Both the position numbers and the translations under genes were made by a program. The notes under the pieces are model-generated. The model was not told where the DNA came from. It worked only from the letters and a program-made list of their open reading frames with translations, and did no database searches. A DNA stretch of 64,000 bases from Micrococcus endophyticus (GTDB lineage Bacteria; Actinomycetota; Actinomycetes; Actinomycetales; Micrococcaceae): contig NZ_JACHMW010000001.1 in the NCBI RefSeq assembly GCF_014205115.1, positions 1 through 64,000 of the forward strand. Reading direction: 5' to 3'. Below are positions 44,921 through 53,790 of this stretch, piece after piece; position 1 is the first letter of the stretch; each line of letters begins with the position of its first letter.

Positions 44921-46861
44921 TCAGGCGCCGGGGGCCAGCGTCTCCACGATGCGCTGCATGACCGTGGGGTCGGCCAGCGTGGTGGCGTCGCCCGGATCGC
45001 GGCCCTCGGCCACGTCCTTGAGGAGACGGCGCATGATCTTGCCGGAGCGGGTCTTCGGCAGCTCCGGGACCACGAGGACGCGCTTGGGCTTGGCGATCGG
45101 GCCGATGTCCCGGCCCACGTGCTGGCGCAGCTCCTCCTCGACCTCGGCGACGTCGCGGCCGGACGCGGCGGCCTCCTCGGTGAGCAGCACGAAGGCGACG
45201 ACGGCCTCGCCCGTGGTCTCGTCGGCGGCGCCCACCACGGCGGACTCGGCGACGGACGGGTGCGCCACGAGGGAGGACTCGATCTCCGTGGTGGACAGGC
45301 GGTGCCCGGAGACGTTCATGACGTCGTCCACGCGGCCGAGCAGCCAGATGTCCCCGTCCTCGTCGTAGCGGGCGCCGTCGCCGGCGAAGTACATGCCGGG
45401 GAAGCGGGACCAGTAGGTCTCCTTGAAGCGCTCCGGGTTGCCCCAGATGCCGCGCAGCATGGACGGCCACGGCTCGCGGGCCACGAGGAAGCCGGCGGAG
45501 GTGTCCTTCATGGGCTCGCCGATCTCGTCCACCACCTCGAGCGTCACGCCGGGCACCGGGGTCTGCGCGGAGCCGGGCTTGAGCGTGGTCACGCCGGGCA
45601 GCGGGGTGAGCATGTGGGCGCCGGTCTCGGTCTGCCACCAGGTGTCCACGATCGGGCAGCGGCCGCCGCCGATGACCTCGTGGTACCAGCGCCAGGCCTC
45701 GGGGTTGATGGCCTCGCCCACGGTGCCGAGCACGCGCAGGCTGGACAGGTCGTACTCGTCCGGGATCTGGCGGCCCCACTTCATGCAGGTGCGGATGGCG
45801 GTGGGCGCCGTGTAGAGGATGCTCACGCCGTACTTCTGGACGATCTCCCACCAGCGGCCCTGGTGCGGGGAGTCGGGGGTGCCCTCGTAGATCACCTGGG
45901 TGGCGCCGTTGACGAGCGGCGCGTAGGCCACGTAGGAGTGACCGGTGACCCAGCCGACGTCGGCGGTGCACCAGTAGACGTCCGTCTCCGGGTGCAGGTC
46001 GAAGGTGTCGTGGTGGGTGGCCGCGGTCTGCACGAGGTAGCCGCCGGTGGTGTGCAGGATGCCCTTGGGCTTCCCGGTGGTGCCGGAGGTGTAGAGGATG
46101 TAGAGCGGGTGCTCGGCGTCGTGCCAGACCAGCTCGTGCTCGTCGGACTGCGCGGGGACCACGTCGTGCCACCACAGGTCGCGGCCCTCGACGAGGGACA
46201 CCTCGGCCTCGTTGCGGCGCACCACGAGCACGTGCTGCACGGAGTGGCCGGGCGCGGAGAGCGCCTCGTCCACGGCGGGCTTGAGCATGGAGGGCTTGCC
46301 GCGGCGGAAGGAGCCGTCCGCGGTGACCACGAGCTTGGCCTCGGCGTCGTCCACGCGGGAGCGCAGGGCGTCGGCGGAGAAGCCGCCGAACACCACGGAG
46401 TGCACCGCCCCGATGCGCGCGCAGGCGAGCATCGTGATGACGGCCTCGGGGATCATCGGCAGGTACACGGCCACGCGGTCGCCCTTGGCCACGCCGAGGG
46501 ACTCGAACGCGTTGGCGGTGCGGCGGACCTCGGAGGCCAGCTCGGCGTAGGTGTAGGTGCGGGTGTCGCCCGGCTCGCCCTGGAAGTGGACGGCCACGCG
46601 GTCCCCGTTGCCGGCCTCCACGTGCCGGTCCAGCGCGTTGTAGGCGGCGTTGGTGGTGCCGCCGACGAACCACTTGGCGAACGGCGCGTCCGACCAGTCG
46701 AGCACCTCGGTGAAGTCCTGCTCCCAGTGGAGCACCTCGCGGGCGCGGCGGCCCCAGTAGGCCAGGCGGTCCTCGGCGGCCTCCTCGTAGAGGTCGGCGC
46801 CGGCCACGGCCTGGGCGGCGAACTCGGCGGGCGGCGGGAACGTGGGGATCTGCTCGTCCAT
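44921..46861 (-). CDS. acs: Acetyl-CoA synthetase
   Basis: Makes acetyl-CoA from acetate, ATP and CoA. 646 aa, the usual length. Landmarks: [34 protein letters not shown] (AMP-binding P-loop), [27 protein letters not shown] and the acetylation-site region [11 protein letters not shown], whose lysine is the sirtuin-controlled residue in other bacteria. ATG 46861 has GAAAGGA upstream at good distance. Two CRP-like sites lie before it, so cAMP/CRP control of acetate use is likely. Confidence 0.97.
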   Translation of the reverse strand: MDEQIPTFPPPAEFAAQAVAGADLYEEAAEDRLAYWGRRAREVLHWEQDFTEVLDWSDAPFAKWFVGGTTNAAYNALDRHVEAGNGDRVAVHFQGEPGDTRTYTYAELASEVRRTANAFESLGVAKGDRVAVYLPMIPEAVITMLACARIGAVHSVVFGGFSADALRSRVDDAEAKLVVTADGSFRRGKPSMLKPAVDEALSAPGHSVQHVLVVRRNEAEVSLVEGRDLWWHDVVPAQSDEHELVWHDAEHPLYILYTSGTTGKPKGILHTTGGYLVQTAATHHDTFDLHPETDVYWCTADVGWVTGHSYVAYAPLVNGATQVIYEGTPDSPHQGRWWEIVQKYGVSILYTAPTAIRTCMKWGRQIPDEYDLSSLRVLGTVGEAINPEAWRWYHEVIGGGRCPIVDTWWQTETGAHMLTPLPGVTTLKPGSAQTPVPGVTLEVVDEIGEPMKDTSAGFLVAREPWPSMLRGIWGNPERFKETYWSRFPGMYFAGDGARYDEDGDIWLLGRVDDVMNVSGHRLSTTEIESSLVAHPSVAESAVVGAADETTGEAVVAFVLLTEEAAASGRDVAEVEEELRQHVGRDIGPIAKPKRVLVVPELPKTRSGKIMRRLLKDVAEGRDPGDATTLADPTVMQRIVETLAPGA

Positions 46862-46909
46862 CGACGGGTGTCCTTTCGGGGTGAGGGCGGGCGGTGCCCG
46901 CGTCGCGGG

Positions 46910-46925
46910 TGTGACGTCGAGCACA
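46910..46925. promoter_or_regulatory. CRP/GlxR-type site before acs
   Basis: TGTGA-CGTCGA-GCACA, one base from the TGTGA-N6-TCACA consensus, centred about 56 bases upstream of the acs start codon. Confidence 0.6.
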
Positions 46926-46981
46926 CATGCTTCGGGGCCCAGCATGCCGCGCCCGGGAGGGTGTCACAAATCTTCGGGCGC

Positions 46982-46997
46982 TGTGTGTCGCATCACG
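46982..46997. promoter_or_regulatory. Weaker CRP-like site between acs and nth
   Basis: TGTGT-GTCGCA-TCACG, four of five bases in each half. It lies about 130 bases upstream of acs and 90 bases upstream of nth, so it could serve either. A nearby GTGTCACA (46961-46968) adds a further half-site-like match. Confidence 0.35.
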
Positions 46998-47085
46998 TCG
47001 GCGCCGGTGAGGGGCGACGTCGGCCCGGCCCGGGTTCCTAGGATGGTCGGACTCAGCGGCGACGGATCAGAGCGGGAGGACGCGG

Positions 47086-47892
47086 ATGGACGCGGAGCAG
47101 GCGGACACGCCCACGGGGGAGAGCCGGCTGGCGCTGGTGCGCCGGGCCCGGCGGATCGACCGCGAGCTCGCGGCCACGTACCCGTACGCCGTCGCGGAGC
47201 TGGACTTCGAGACCCCGTTCGAGCTCCTCGTGGCGACCGTGCTCTCCGCCCAGACCACGGACGTGCGCGTCAACGCGGCCACCCCCGCCCTGTTCGCCCG
47301 CTTCCCGGACGCCGCCGCGATGGCCGGGGCCTCCGAGGCGGAGCTGCAGGAGCTGGTGCGCTCCACCGGGTTCTATCGCAACAAGGCGTCCGCGATCCTG
47401 CGGCTGTCCCAGGAGCTCGTGGAGCGGCACGGCGGCGAGGTCCCGGGCCGCCTCGAGGACCTCGTCGCGCTGCCCGGGGTGGGCCGCAAGACGGCGTTCG
47501 TGGTGCTCGGCAACGCGTTCGGGCGGCCCGGGATCACCGTGGACACGCACTTCGGCCGGCTGGCCCGGCGGCTGGGGTTCACGCAGGAGACGGACCCGGT
47601 GAAGGTGGAGCACGCCGTGGCGGAGCTGTTCCCCCGCCGGGACTGGACGATGCTCTCCCACCGCCTGATCTTCCACGGCCGGCGGATCTGCCACGCGCGC
47701 CGGCCCGCGTGCGGGGCCTGCCCGATCGCCCGGTGGTGCCCCTCCTACGGCGAGGGGGAGACCGACCCGGAGAAGGCGCGGGCGCTGCTGTCCTACGAGC
47801 TCAAGCCGGGCCGCGAGGAGCTGCTCGCGCTGATGCGCGCCGGGCTCTCGCGCCGCGAGCTGCGGGCCCGGGGGCACGGCCTGGACGCCTGA
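47086..47892 (+). CDS. nth: Endonuclease III (DNA glycosylase/AP lyase)
   Basis: Base-excision repair enzyme for oxidised pyrimidines, 268 aa. HhH-GPD core: [35 protein letters not shown] with the catalytic Lys, and [15 protein letters not shown] with the catalytic Asp. A [4Fe-4S] loop follows: C-x6-C-x2-C-x5-C in [20 protein letters not shown] 47086 follows GGGAGG by a few bases. TAGGAT at 47039-47044 is a candidate -10. Confidence 0.96.
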   Translation: MDAEQADTPTGESRLALVRRARRIDRELAATYPYAVAELDFETPFELLVATVLSAQTTDVRVNAATPALFARFPDAAAMAGASEAELQELVRSTGFYRNKASAILRLSQELVERHGGEVPGRLEDLVALPGVGRKTAFVVLGNAFGRPGITVDTHFGRLARRLGFTQETDPVKVEHAVAELFPRRDWTMLSHRLIFHGRRICHARRPACGACPIARWCPSYGEGETDPEKARALLSYELKPGREELLALMRAGLSRRELRARGHGLDA

Positions 47893-47908
47893 GGGGCCGC
47901 GCTCAGCG

Positions 47909-47936
47909 GGCCGGCGCGGGGTCCGCTCCGCCGGCC
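47909..47936. terminator. Hairpin between nth and the flavoprotein gene
   Basis: GGCCGGCG (47909-47916), 12-base loop, CGCCGGCC (47929-47936). It lies 17 bases after the nth stop, between converging genes. Confidence 0.5.
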
Positions 47937-47940
47937 GCGA

Positions 47941-48009
47941 GGCGCGCGCTCAGCCGGCGGCGAGGCGCGCGCTCAGCCGGCGGCGAGGCGCGCGCTCAGC
48001 CGGCGGCGA
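47941..48009. repeat. Three tandem 23-bp repeats at the end of the flavoprotein gene
   Basis: GGCGCGCGCTCAGCCGGCGG plus CGA, repeated three times without a mismatch (47941, 47964, 47987). Each unit holds a stop codon for the leftward strand; 23 is not a multiple of three, so together they close all three frames. Confidence 0.95.
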
Positions 48010-49189
48010 GGCCGGCCAGTACGTCGTCGACCGCACCGCGGGCGTGGACGCCCACGCCCACGAGGGTGGCGGTGGCCGCGCCGCACCAGTCGTCGTAGCC
48101 GAGCAGGTGCAGGCCCGGCACGTCCACGGAGGCCGTGGGCACCTCCCGCCGCGTCGCCGGGACGCCGGAGGAGCGGTGCGTCAGGTCGAGGCCGCGCAGG
48201 TGGCGCAGGTCGGCCCGGAAGCCCGTGCACCACACCACCGCGTCCAGGGCCCGCTCCGCGCCGCGCACCTCGGCCGCCAGGCGGCTCGAGGCCGCCCAGC
48301 CGTGCACCGCGCCGGCGTCGGGATCCCACCGGGCGCCGTCGGGGATGAAGGCCGAGACCATCGGCACGGCGTGGAGGCCGGCCTCGTCGCGGGCGCGGCG
48401 CACCGGCGGGAGCATGACGATGTCCCCGAGATCGCCCACGCGCGCCTCCGAGCGGCCCAGCACCCGGGCCGAGGCGGTCTGGAAGAGGTGCCGGCCGTCC
48501 ACGTCGTCCGGCATGAACCGCGGCGGACGGCGCGTGGCCCACGTGGTCTCCACGCCGGCCAGCAGCAGGTCCGCGGCGATCTGGGCCCCCGAGTTGCCGC
48601 CGCCCACCACCAGCACGCGACGCCCGGCGAAGGGCCCCGGACGCCGGTAGGCCGAGGAGTGCAGCTGCTCGCCGCGGAAGCCGTCCCCGAAGGCCACCGC
48701 GGGCAGGAACGGCCGCGTGAAGGAGCCGGTCGCGGAAATCACGGCGCGGGCGGCCACGGGCGGGCCGTCCTCCCGGTGGAGGGTGAACGGATGCGGCGCG
48801 TCGGCGTCGTGCTCCACGCGCGTGACGCGGACGCCGTGCCGCACGGGCAGGGCGTAGCGCTGCTCGTAGTCGGCGAGGTAGGCCACCACATGGTCCGCGC
48901 CCGGCGTGTCCGGGCCGGGGGACGGCGGCATGCGGCGGCCGGGCAGGGAGGAGTGCTCGGCCGGGGAGAACAGGCGCAGGGAGTCCCAGTGGTGCGGCCA
49001 CGCGCCGCCCGGGCCGGGGGAGGCGTCCAGCAGGACGAACGACGACGGCGGCCCCGGTCGGCGCCCGCGCTCGGCCTCGCGGGCGGCGCGGGCCAGGAAG
49101 TAGCCGGCCGCGAGCCCGGACTGGCCGGCCCCGATCACCGCGACGTCCACGGCCGAGGGCGGAGCCGGCGGTGTGGTCCGGGTGGTCAT
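47996..49189 (-). CDS. FAD-dependent flavoprotein monooxygenase-like oxidoreductase
   Basis: 397 aa, two-dinucleotide-binding-domain flavoprotein. FAD site: VAVIGAGQSGLAAGYFLAR at about 15-33; NADPH site: RRVLVVGGGNSGAQIAADLL near 200; the ATG motif before it is SATGSFTRP. Closest types are CzcO/ArsO-like or YUCCA-like monooxygenases; the substrate is unknown. ATG at 49189 follows TAGCCT by seven bases on the minus strand (leaderless). The stop codon lies inside the third of three tandem 23-bp repeats. Confidence 0.88.
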   Translation of the reverse strand: MTTRTTPPAPPSAVDVAVIGAGQSGLAAGYFLARAAREAERGRRPGPPSSFVLLDASPGPGGAWPHHWDSLRLFSPAEHSSLPGRRMPPSPGPDTPGADHVVAYLADYEQRYALPVRHGVRVTRVEHDADAPHPFTLHREDGPPVAARAVISATGSFTRPFLPAVAFGDGFRGEQLHSSAYRRPGPFAGRRVLVVGGGNSGAQIAADLLLAGVETTWATRRPPRFMPDDVDGRHLFQTASARVLGRSEARVGDLGDIVMLPPVRRARDEAGLHAVPMVSAFIPDGARWDPDAGAVHGWAASSRLAAEVRGAERALDAVVWCTGFRADLRHLRGLDLTHRSSGVPATRREVPTASVDVPGLHLLGYDDWCGAATATLVGVGVHARGAVDDVLAGLAAG

Positions 49190-49296
49190 GGCCTCGAGGC
49201 TACGGCCCCGGGAGGCGCGGCGGGAGGGGTGCCGGGGCGCCGTCGTCGGGCCGGGGATCGGGCCGGGGATCGGGTGGTCGGCCCACCGCAGTCCTG

Positions 49297-49302
49297 TAAA
49301 CT
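49297..49302 (+). promoter_or_regulatory. Extended -10 promoter of the FMN reductase gene
   Basis: TGTAAACT gives an extended -10 (TG then TAAACT), inside an unusually AT-rich stretch (TGTAAACTTGAAATAAAG, 49295-49312). The stretch after it may also hold a regulator site. A three-codon ORF ATGGACCCATGA (49329) overlaps the real ATG at 49337. Confidence 0.5.
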
Positions 49303-49336
49303 TGAAATAAAGCGTGAACTGGTCCAGGATGGACCC

Positions 49337-49900
49337 ATGACCAAGATCGCCATCATCACCGGATCCACCCGCCCCAACCGCCTGAACCGCCAGGTGGCCG
49401 ACTGGGTGCTGGAGCGCGCCAACGGCCGCGGCGACGCCGCCGAGTACGAGCTCGTGGACATCGCCGACTTCGACCTGCCGCTGCTGGACGAGCCGATGCC
49501 CGCCGCCTGGCAGCAGTACGCCAACGAGCACACCAAGGCCTGGTCGGCGAAGATCTCCGAGTTCGACGGCTTCGTGTTCGTGACCCCGGAGTACAACCAC
49601 TCCCTCGCCCCGGCCCTGGCCAACGCGCTGTCCTACCTGAACGCCGAGTGGGCCAACAAGGCCGCCGGCATCGTGGGCTACGGCTCCGCCATGGGCGTGC
49701 GTGCCACCGAGCACCTGCGCGCCATCCTCTCGGAGCTGCAGGTGGCCCACGTCCAGAAGCACGGCATGTTCAGCCTCTTCACCGACTTCAAGGACTTCGC
49801 CGAGTTCCAGCCCACCGAGCTGCAGGCCGCCTCGGTGGACCCGATGTTCGACCAGCTGCTGTCCTGGACCGAGGCCATGAAGACGGTCCGCCAGGGCTGA
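49337..49900 (+). CDS. NADPH-dependent FMN reductase family protein
   Basis: 187-aa flavodoxin-fold quinone or FMN reductase. FMN phosphate site: IITGSTRPNRLNRQVADWVL; isoalloxazine loop: VFVTPEYNHSLAPALANALSYL, highly conserved (PEYNHS). Uses NAD(P)H to reduce flavin, quinones or azo dyes in the cytoplasm. Its divergent neighbour is a flavoprotein monooxygenase, so it could supply or share reduced flavin, but each has its own promoter. Confidence 0.93.
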   Translation: MTKIAIITGSTRPNRLNRQVADWVLERANGRGDAAEYELVDIADFDLPLLDEPMPAAWQQYANEHTKAWSAKISEFDGFVFVTPEYNHSLAPALANALSYLNAEWANKAAGIVGYGSAMGVRATEHLRAILSELQVAHVQKHGMFSLFTDFKDFAEFQPTELQAASVDPMFDQLLSWTEAMKTVRQG

Positions 49901-49929
49901 TCGCCCGCGCCTGACCCCGCACCCAGCGG

Positions 49930-49986
49930 TTTCGGGTGAGTTGTCGGAGGTGTTCGAGCCGAACACCTCCGAGAACCCGCCCGAAT
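49930..49986 (+). repeat. Family C palindromic element, copy C1
   Basis: 27-base arms, 23 matching; the inner GGAGGTGTTCG and CGAACACCTCC pair perfectly around a three-base loop. The left arm begins TTTCGGGTGAGTTGTCGGAG. It lies 30 bases after the FMN reductase stop and could double as its terminator. Confidence 0.85.
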
Positions 49987-50045
49987 CTCCACGGCGGGCC
50001 CGACCCCGATGCACCGGGTCCGGGCCCGCCGTCGTCGTGAGCGCG

Positions 50046-50106
50046 GCGAATGGGGTGAGTTGTCGGAGGTGTAAGCGGCCTGGACCCCCGAGAAGTCGCC
50101 CGAATC
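50046..50106 (+). repeat. Family C palindromic element, copy C2
   Basis: Outer arms GGGGTGAGTTGTCGGAGG and CCCCCGAGAAGTCGCCC with the same spacing as C1, but the inner part has diverged. It lies about 50 bases upstream of the NUDIX promoter. Confidence 0.8.
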
Positions 50107-50166
50107 TCTTCCCCCCGGCAGGCCGTCCCGCCGACCCGCGCCAGGGGTGCCGCTACCGTGGAGCCC

Positions 50167-51015
50167 ATGCCCGATCGCCCCGCCCTCACCCACTCCCAGC
50201 CCGGCAGAATGGGGCGAGATGTCGGAGGTGAGGGGCGGAACGACCTCCGAGAAGTCGCCCCGAACGCGCAGGGTGGGGCGGACATGGCCGCGGTCCGGGA
50301 CCGGCTCGCAGCGCTGGTCGAGCGGCACGGCGTGCCTGCGGACCAGGCCCCGCGCGACGCGCTCACGGAGATCCCCGCGAGTGCGGTCAGCACGTGGGGC
50401 TTCGACTGGCCCCGGGCCGAGCGGGCGCGCCCCTCGGCGGTGCTCATCCTCTTCGGCTCCCTCGACGACGTCCCGGCCCACCACGCCGACGACCGCGTCC
50501 ACCCGGACGTGGACGTGCTGCTCACCGAGCGCGCCGCCACCCTGCGCACGCACGCGGGACAGATCGCGTTCCCGGGCGGGCGCGTGGACCCCGAGGACGC
50601 GGACGTCGTGGCCACCGCCCTGCGCGAGGCCGAGGAGGAGACGGGCCTGGACCCGGACGGCGTCGAGGTCCTCGGCGTGCTGCCGCCCGTGCCCGTGGTG
50701 GTCTCCGGGCACGTGGTGCACCCGGTGATCGGCTGGTGGCGGGACCCCAGCCGCGTGGCCGTGGTGGACCAGGCCGAGGCGGCCGCCGTGTTCCGCATGC
50801 CCGTGGGCGACCTGGTGGACCCCGCGAACCGGTGCCGCGTGGCCCGGCCCGGCGGCCGCCGCGGCGAGACGCCCGGGTTCCTCGTGGGGGAGCGGCTCGT
50901 GTGGGGCTTCACCGCCGCCCTGCTGGACCGGATCCTCACGCTGCTGGACTGGGACACGCCCTGGGACGCGGGCCGCGTGATCGACGCGCACACTCACGCG
51001 CCCCTGCGCGGCTGA
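50167..51015 (+). CDS. NUDIX hydrolase, CoA pyrophosphatase type
   Basis: 282 aa. The family signature LLTERAATLRTHAGQIAFPG and the Nudix box GGRVDPEDADVVATALREAE, then EETGL, are those of NudL-type CoA pyrophosphatases, which cut CoA to phosphopantetheine and 3',5'-ADP. TACCGT (50154-50159) plus seven bases precedes ATG 50167 (leaderless). Residues about 15-32 are encoded by repeat C3; the normal N-terminus would resume at MAAVRDRLAAL (50284), an alternative start. Confidence 0.9.
   Translation: MPDRPALTHSQPGRMGRDVGGEGRNDLREVAPNAQGGADMAAVRDRLAALVERHGVPADQAPRDALTEIPASAVSTWGFDWPRAERARPSAVLILFGSLDDVPAHHADDRVHPDVDVLLTERAATLRTHAGQIAFPGGRVDPEDADVVATALREAEEETGLDPDGVEVLGVLPPVPVVVSGHVVHPVIGWWRDPSRVAVVDQAEAAAVFRMPVGDLVDPANRCRVARPGGRRGETPGFLVGERLVWGFTAALLDRILTLLDWDTPWDAGRVIDAHTHAPLRG
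50207..50264 (+). repeat. Family C palindromic element, copy C3, inside a coding region
   Basis: GAATGGGGCGAGATGTCGGAGG on the left is mirrored by CCTCCGAGAAGTCGCCCC on the right. Unlike the other copies it lies 40 bases downstream of the NUDIX ATG and is read through in frame. Confidence 0.8.
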
Positions 51016-51057
51016 CGAGCCGCCGTCCGGCCGACGCCCGGCCGTCCGCATGACGAC

Positions 51058-51096
51058 TCCTGCACAGGCGCCCGCAGGGGCTCCGCGATCCCCAGG
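51058..51096 (+). promoter_or_regulatory. Bipartite motif, site 3 (before tadA)
   Basis: ACTCCTGCACAG (core TCCTGCACA at 51058) and TCCCCAGG at 51089, 31 apart. TGGACT at 51134-51139 is 45 bases after the second half, leaving a leader of about 50 nt with Shine-Dalgarno AGGAGG before the ATG at 51198. Confidence 0.6.
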
Positions 51097-51197
51097 TCTG
51101 GGGCTGCTCGGGGTGGGCGCACCCCGGCGGCGCTGGACTGGAGGGGCCGGCGGCCGCGGACCGCGGCGGCCGTCGCCCGTCCCGCAGGAGGTCCGCC

Positions 51198-52643
51198 ATG
51201 CGCCCGTTCGTCCCCGCCGCCCCGCCGCGCCCGTCCCGTTCCCGACGACGGCGCCGCGGCCCGTCCGCCCTCGCGGTCCCGAGCCCGCGGCTCGCCCCGC
51301 AGCCACCGCCGCGCGAGGCGGCCGACGCGGCGGCCCCGCACCTGTCTGATCCGCGCCCGTCCGACCCGGCGCCCCGCGCCGGTGCCCCTCTTGCCGACAC
51401 TCCGGCCCCGTTCCCCGATCGGACTGCTGCGATTTCCGACGCGCCAGCCCCGCTTCTCGCCGCCCCCGCCCCGCCGCCCACGACACCGAACTCGGAGGCG
51501 GACGCCGTGCGCCGCCGGGTCGCCGAGGCCCGTGCCGCGGCGGCCGAGGGGCAGGAGCCCGCGCTCGCCCCGCTCGTCGCGGAGGCGCTGGGCGTCCCGG
51601 CGACGGATCCGCGCGTGGCCGCGCTCGTGGACGAGCTGGACGGGTTCGGCCCGCTCGCCGGGTGGGTCCGCGCGCCCGGCGTCACCGACGTGCTCGTGGA
51701 CGGCTCCGGCGCCGTGTGGACCGACGGCGCCGAGGGCCTTCTGCGCCGCCCCCAGCGCCTCGACCCGCACGCGGCACAGGCCCTCGCCGTGCGCTTGGTG
51801 CACCGCGCGGGGCGCCGCCTCGACGCCGCCGTGCCGCTGGCCGACGCCCGTGTGGACGGGGTGCGAGTGCACGCCGTCCTGCCGCCCGTCAGTGGCGACG
51901 GGACCCTGCTGAGCCTGCGCATCCCGGCCGCGCGCACGCCCTCGCTGGCGGAGCTGGCCGCGGGCTGGCCCGACGGCGACCTGTGGGGCGAGGCCCTGGA
52001 GGCCCTGGTCCGGGACCGGGCAAGCGTGCTGGTCAGCGGCGCCACGGGCACGGGCAAGACCACCCTCCTCGCCGCCGCCCTGGGCTGTGTGCCGGGCGAC
52101 GAGCGGATCCTCACCGTGGAGGACACCGCGGAGGCCGCCCCGGAGCACCCGCACGTCGTCGCCCTGCAGTGCCGCGCCGCCAACGCCGAGGGCGCGGGCG
52201 CGGTGGGCCTGGCCGAGCTGATCTGCCACGCGCTGCGGATGCGCCCGGACCGGCTCGTCGTGGGGGAGTGCCGCGGCGCCGAGGTGGCCGACTTCCTCAC
52301 GGCGCTCAACACCGGCCACCAGGGCGCGTGGGGCACCCTGCACGCCAACGGTGCGGCGGACGTCCCGGCGCGGCTGACCGCCATGGGCTCCCTGGCCGGC
52401 TGGGGGCCGGACACGGTGGCGGCGCAGGCCCGCGCGGGGGTCGACGCGGTGGTCCACCTGGTCCGGGACCGCCACGGCCGCCACCCGGTGGAGCTGGCCG
52501 TCCCCGATCCCGACGCGCGGGGGTTCGCCCTGCTGCCCGCCCTCACCTGGACGCCTGGACCGGGGCCCGGGGACGGCTCGACCGCGGAGGGGCCGGGCCT
52601 GCGGGCGCTCGCGGCCCGGCTGGCGGGGCGGGGGAGCCGGTGA
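51198..52643 (+). CDS. tadA: TadA/CpaF-type secretion ATPase of the Flp pilus
   Basis: 481 aa. The first 100 residues are Pro/Ala/Arg-rich and low in structure. Then the usual TadA N-domain (ALVDELDGFGPLAGWVRAPG, VTDVLVDGSG) and the ATPase core: Walker A SGATGTGKTTLL near 280, Asp box TVEDTAEA, Walker B MRPDRLVVGECRGAE, His box GTLHANGA. Powers assembly of Flp pili; in M. luteus such pili are required for natural transformation (established). AGGAGG precedes the ATG. Confidence 0.93.
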   Translation: MRPFVPAAPPRPSRSRRRRRGPSALAVPSPRLAPQPPPREAADAAAPHLSDPRPSDPAPRAGAPLADTPAPFPDRTAAISDAPAPLLAAPAPPPTTPNSEADAVRRRVAEARAAAAEGQEPALAPLVAEALGVPATDPRVAALVDELDGFGPLAGWVRAPGVTDVLVDGSGAVWTDGAEGLLRRPQRLDPHAAQALAVRLVHRAGRRLDAAVPLADARVDGVRVHAVLPPVSGDGTLLSLRIPAARTPSLAELAAGWPDGDLWGEALEALVRDRASVLVSGATGTGKTTLLAAALGCVPGDERILTVEDTAEAAPEHPHVVALQCRAANAEGAGAVGLAELICHALRMRPDRLVVGECRGAEVADFLTALNTGHQGAWGTLHANGAADVPARLTAMGSLAGWGPDTVAAQARAGVDAVVHLVRDRHGRHPVELAVPDPDARGFALLPALTWTPGPGPGDGSTAEGPGLRALAARLAGRGSR

Positions 52644-53731
52644 GCGCCGCGGCGCCGGAGGACGCCACGGAGGAGCTCGTCGGCGTCCTGCGCCGCTGGG
52701 CGGCGCTCGTGTCCGCGGGCCTCACCGAGGAGGCGGCCTGGCGGGAGACCGCCCGCATGCTGCCCGACGACGACGGCCACGCCCGTCACGCGGCGCGCCT
52801 GCGGGCCGAGCGGCTCGCCTGGGACGCGGCCGGTGACCTGTCGACCGGCCGGGATGCTCCGGATGTCCGCGGTCTTCGCCGCGACGAGCATCCGCCTGGC
52901 GACACCCACGACGCCTCGCCCGACCGCTCGCGCCGACGCTGGTGCCCGCCGTGGCGCACACCGCCCCCGGACCCCGGGTGGGTGCTGGTGGACGCAGCGC
53001 TGGAGGCCGGTGCCCGCGCGGGCGCCGCACCGGCCGTCGTCGTCCGCCGGCTGGCGGAGTCGCTGGAGGCCGACGTGGACGCGGCCCGGGCCCGGCGCTC
53101 CGCCGCCGCGGGCCCGGCGGCGACGGCCCGGCTGCTGCAGTGGCTGCCCCTCGGCGGCGTGGGCCTGGCGTGGCTGCTCGGCTCGTCCCCGTGGGAGACG
53201 GTCTCGACGCCGTTCGGTGCCGCCGTCGCGGCGGTGGGGCTGCTGTTCTGGCTCGCCGGACGGTCCTGGACCCGGCTGCTGTTGCGCTCGGCCGCCCGGG
53301 AGCCGGCGTCGCTGACGGCGCCGGTCGTGCTGGACGTGCTGGCGGCACTCCTGGGGGCGGGCCGGTCGCTGCCGGCCGCCCTGGACGACCTCGCCCGCAC
53401 CCTGCCCGGGGCGCGCGGCCTGCGCGTGACGTCCGCGCTGCTGCTGTGGGGCCGCGGCTGGGACGAGGCGTGGGCGGGGATCGGGGAGGAGACCGTGTGG
53501 GCCGAGGCCGCCGCGCGGCTGCGCCCGCTGCACCGGTCCGGGATGGCGGGCGCGCGCACCCTGGCGGAGTCCGCAGCCGCGGCGCGGCAGCAGGGCCGGC
53601 GCGCGGACGAGCGCGCCGCGGAGGAGCTCGCGGTCCGGCTGGTGATGCCCCTGGGGCTGTGCCTGCTGCCGGCCTTCGTGTGCTGGGGCGTGATCCCGGT
53701 GGTCATGGCGCTGCTGGAGGCGGGCGCGTGA
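52640..53731 (+). CDS. TadB/TadC-like inner-membrane platform protein (T2SSF domain)
   Basis: 363 aa. Hydrophobic segments at about 170-215 and at the C-terminus (LGLCLLPAFVCWGVIPVVMAL) flank a cytoplasmic T2SSF domain: LDVLAALLGAGRSLPAALDD, RTLAESAAAARQQGRRADER. The first 115 residues form an extra T2SSF-like half (WAALVSAGLTEEAAW) followed by a polar linker, so it may be a fused TadB-TadC pair; only one complete unit is certain. GTG overlaps the tadA stop. Confidence 0.86.
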   Translation: MSAAAPEDATEELVGVLRRWAALVSAGLTEEAAWRETARMLPDDDGHARHAARLRAERLAWDAAGDLSTGRDAPDVRGLRRDEHPPGDTHDASPDRSRRRWCPPWRTPPPDPGWVLVDAALEAGARAGAAPAVVVRRLAESLEADVDAARARRSAAAGPAATARLLQWLPLGGVGLAWLLGSSPWETVSTPFGAAVAAVGLLFWLAGRSWTRLLLRSAAREPASLTAPVVLDVLAALLGAGRSLPAALDDLARTLPGARGLRVTSALLLWGRGWDEAWAGIGEETVWAEAAARLRPLHRSGMAGARTLAESAAAARQQGRRADERAAEELAVRLVMPLGLCLLPAFVCWGVIPVVMALLEAGA

Positions 53732-53790
53732 ACGCCGGGCGCCTGAACACCGGACGCGGCAGGCGACGTCGGCCCACCCGGTCGGTCCAC

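Noticed and set aside
46050-46058. Fifth TCCTGCACA (minus strand)
   Set aside because: It lies inside acs coding sequence and has no partner half-site 31 bases away, so it was not counted with the promoter motif.
47973-49001. 342-codon frame overlapping the flavoprotein gene on the same strand
   Set aside because: Frame-shifted shadow of the real gene; Arg/Gly-rich without a nucleotide-binding motif.
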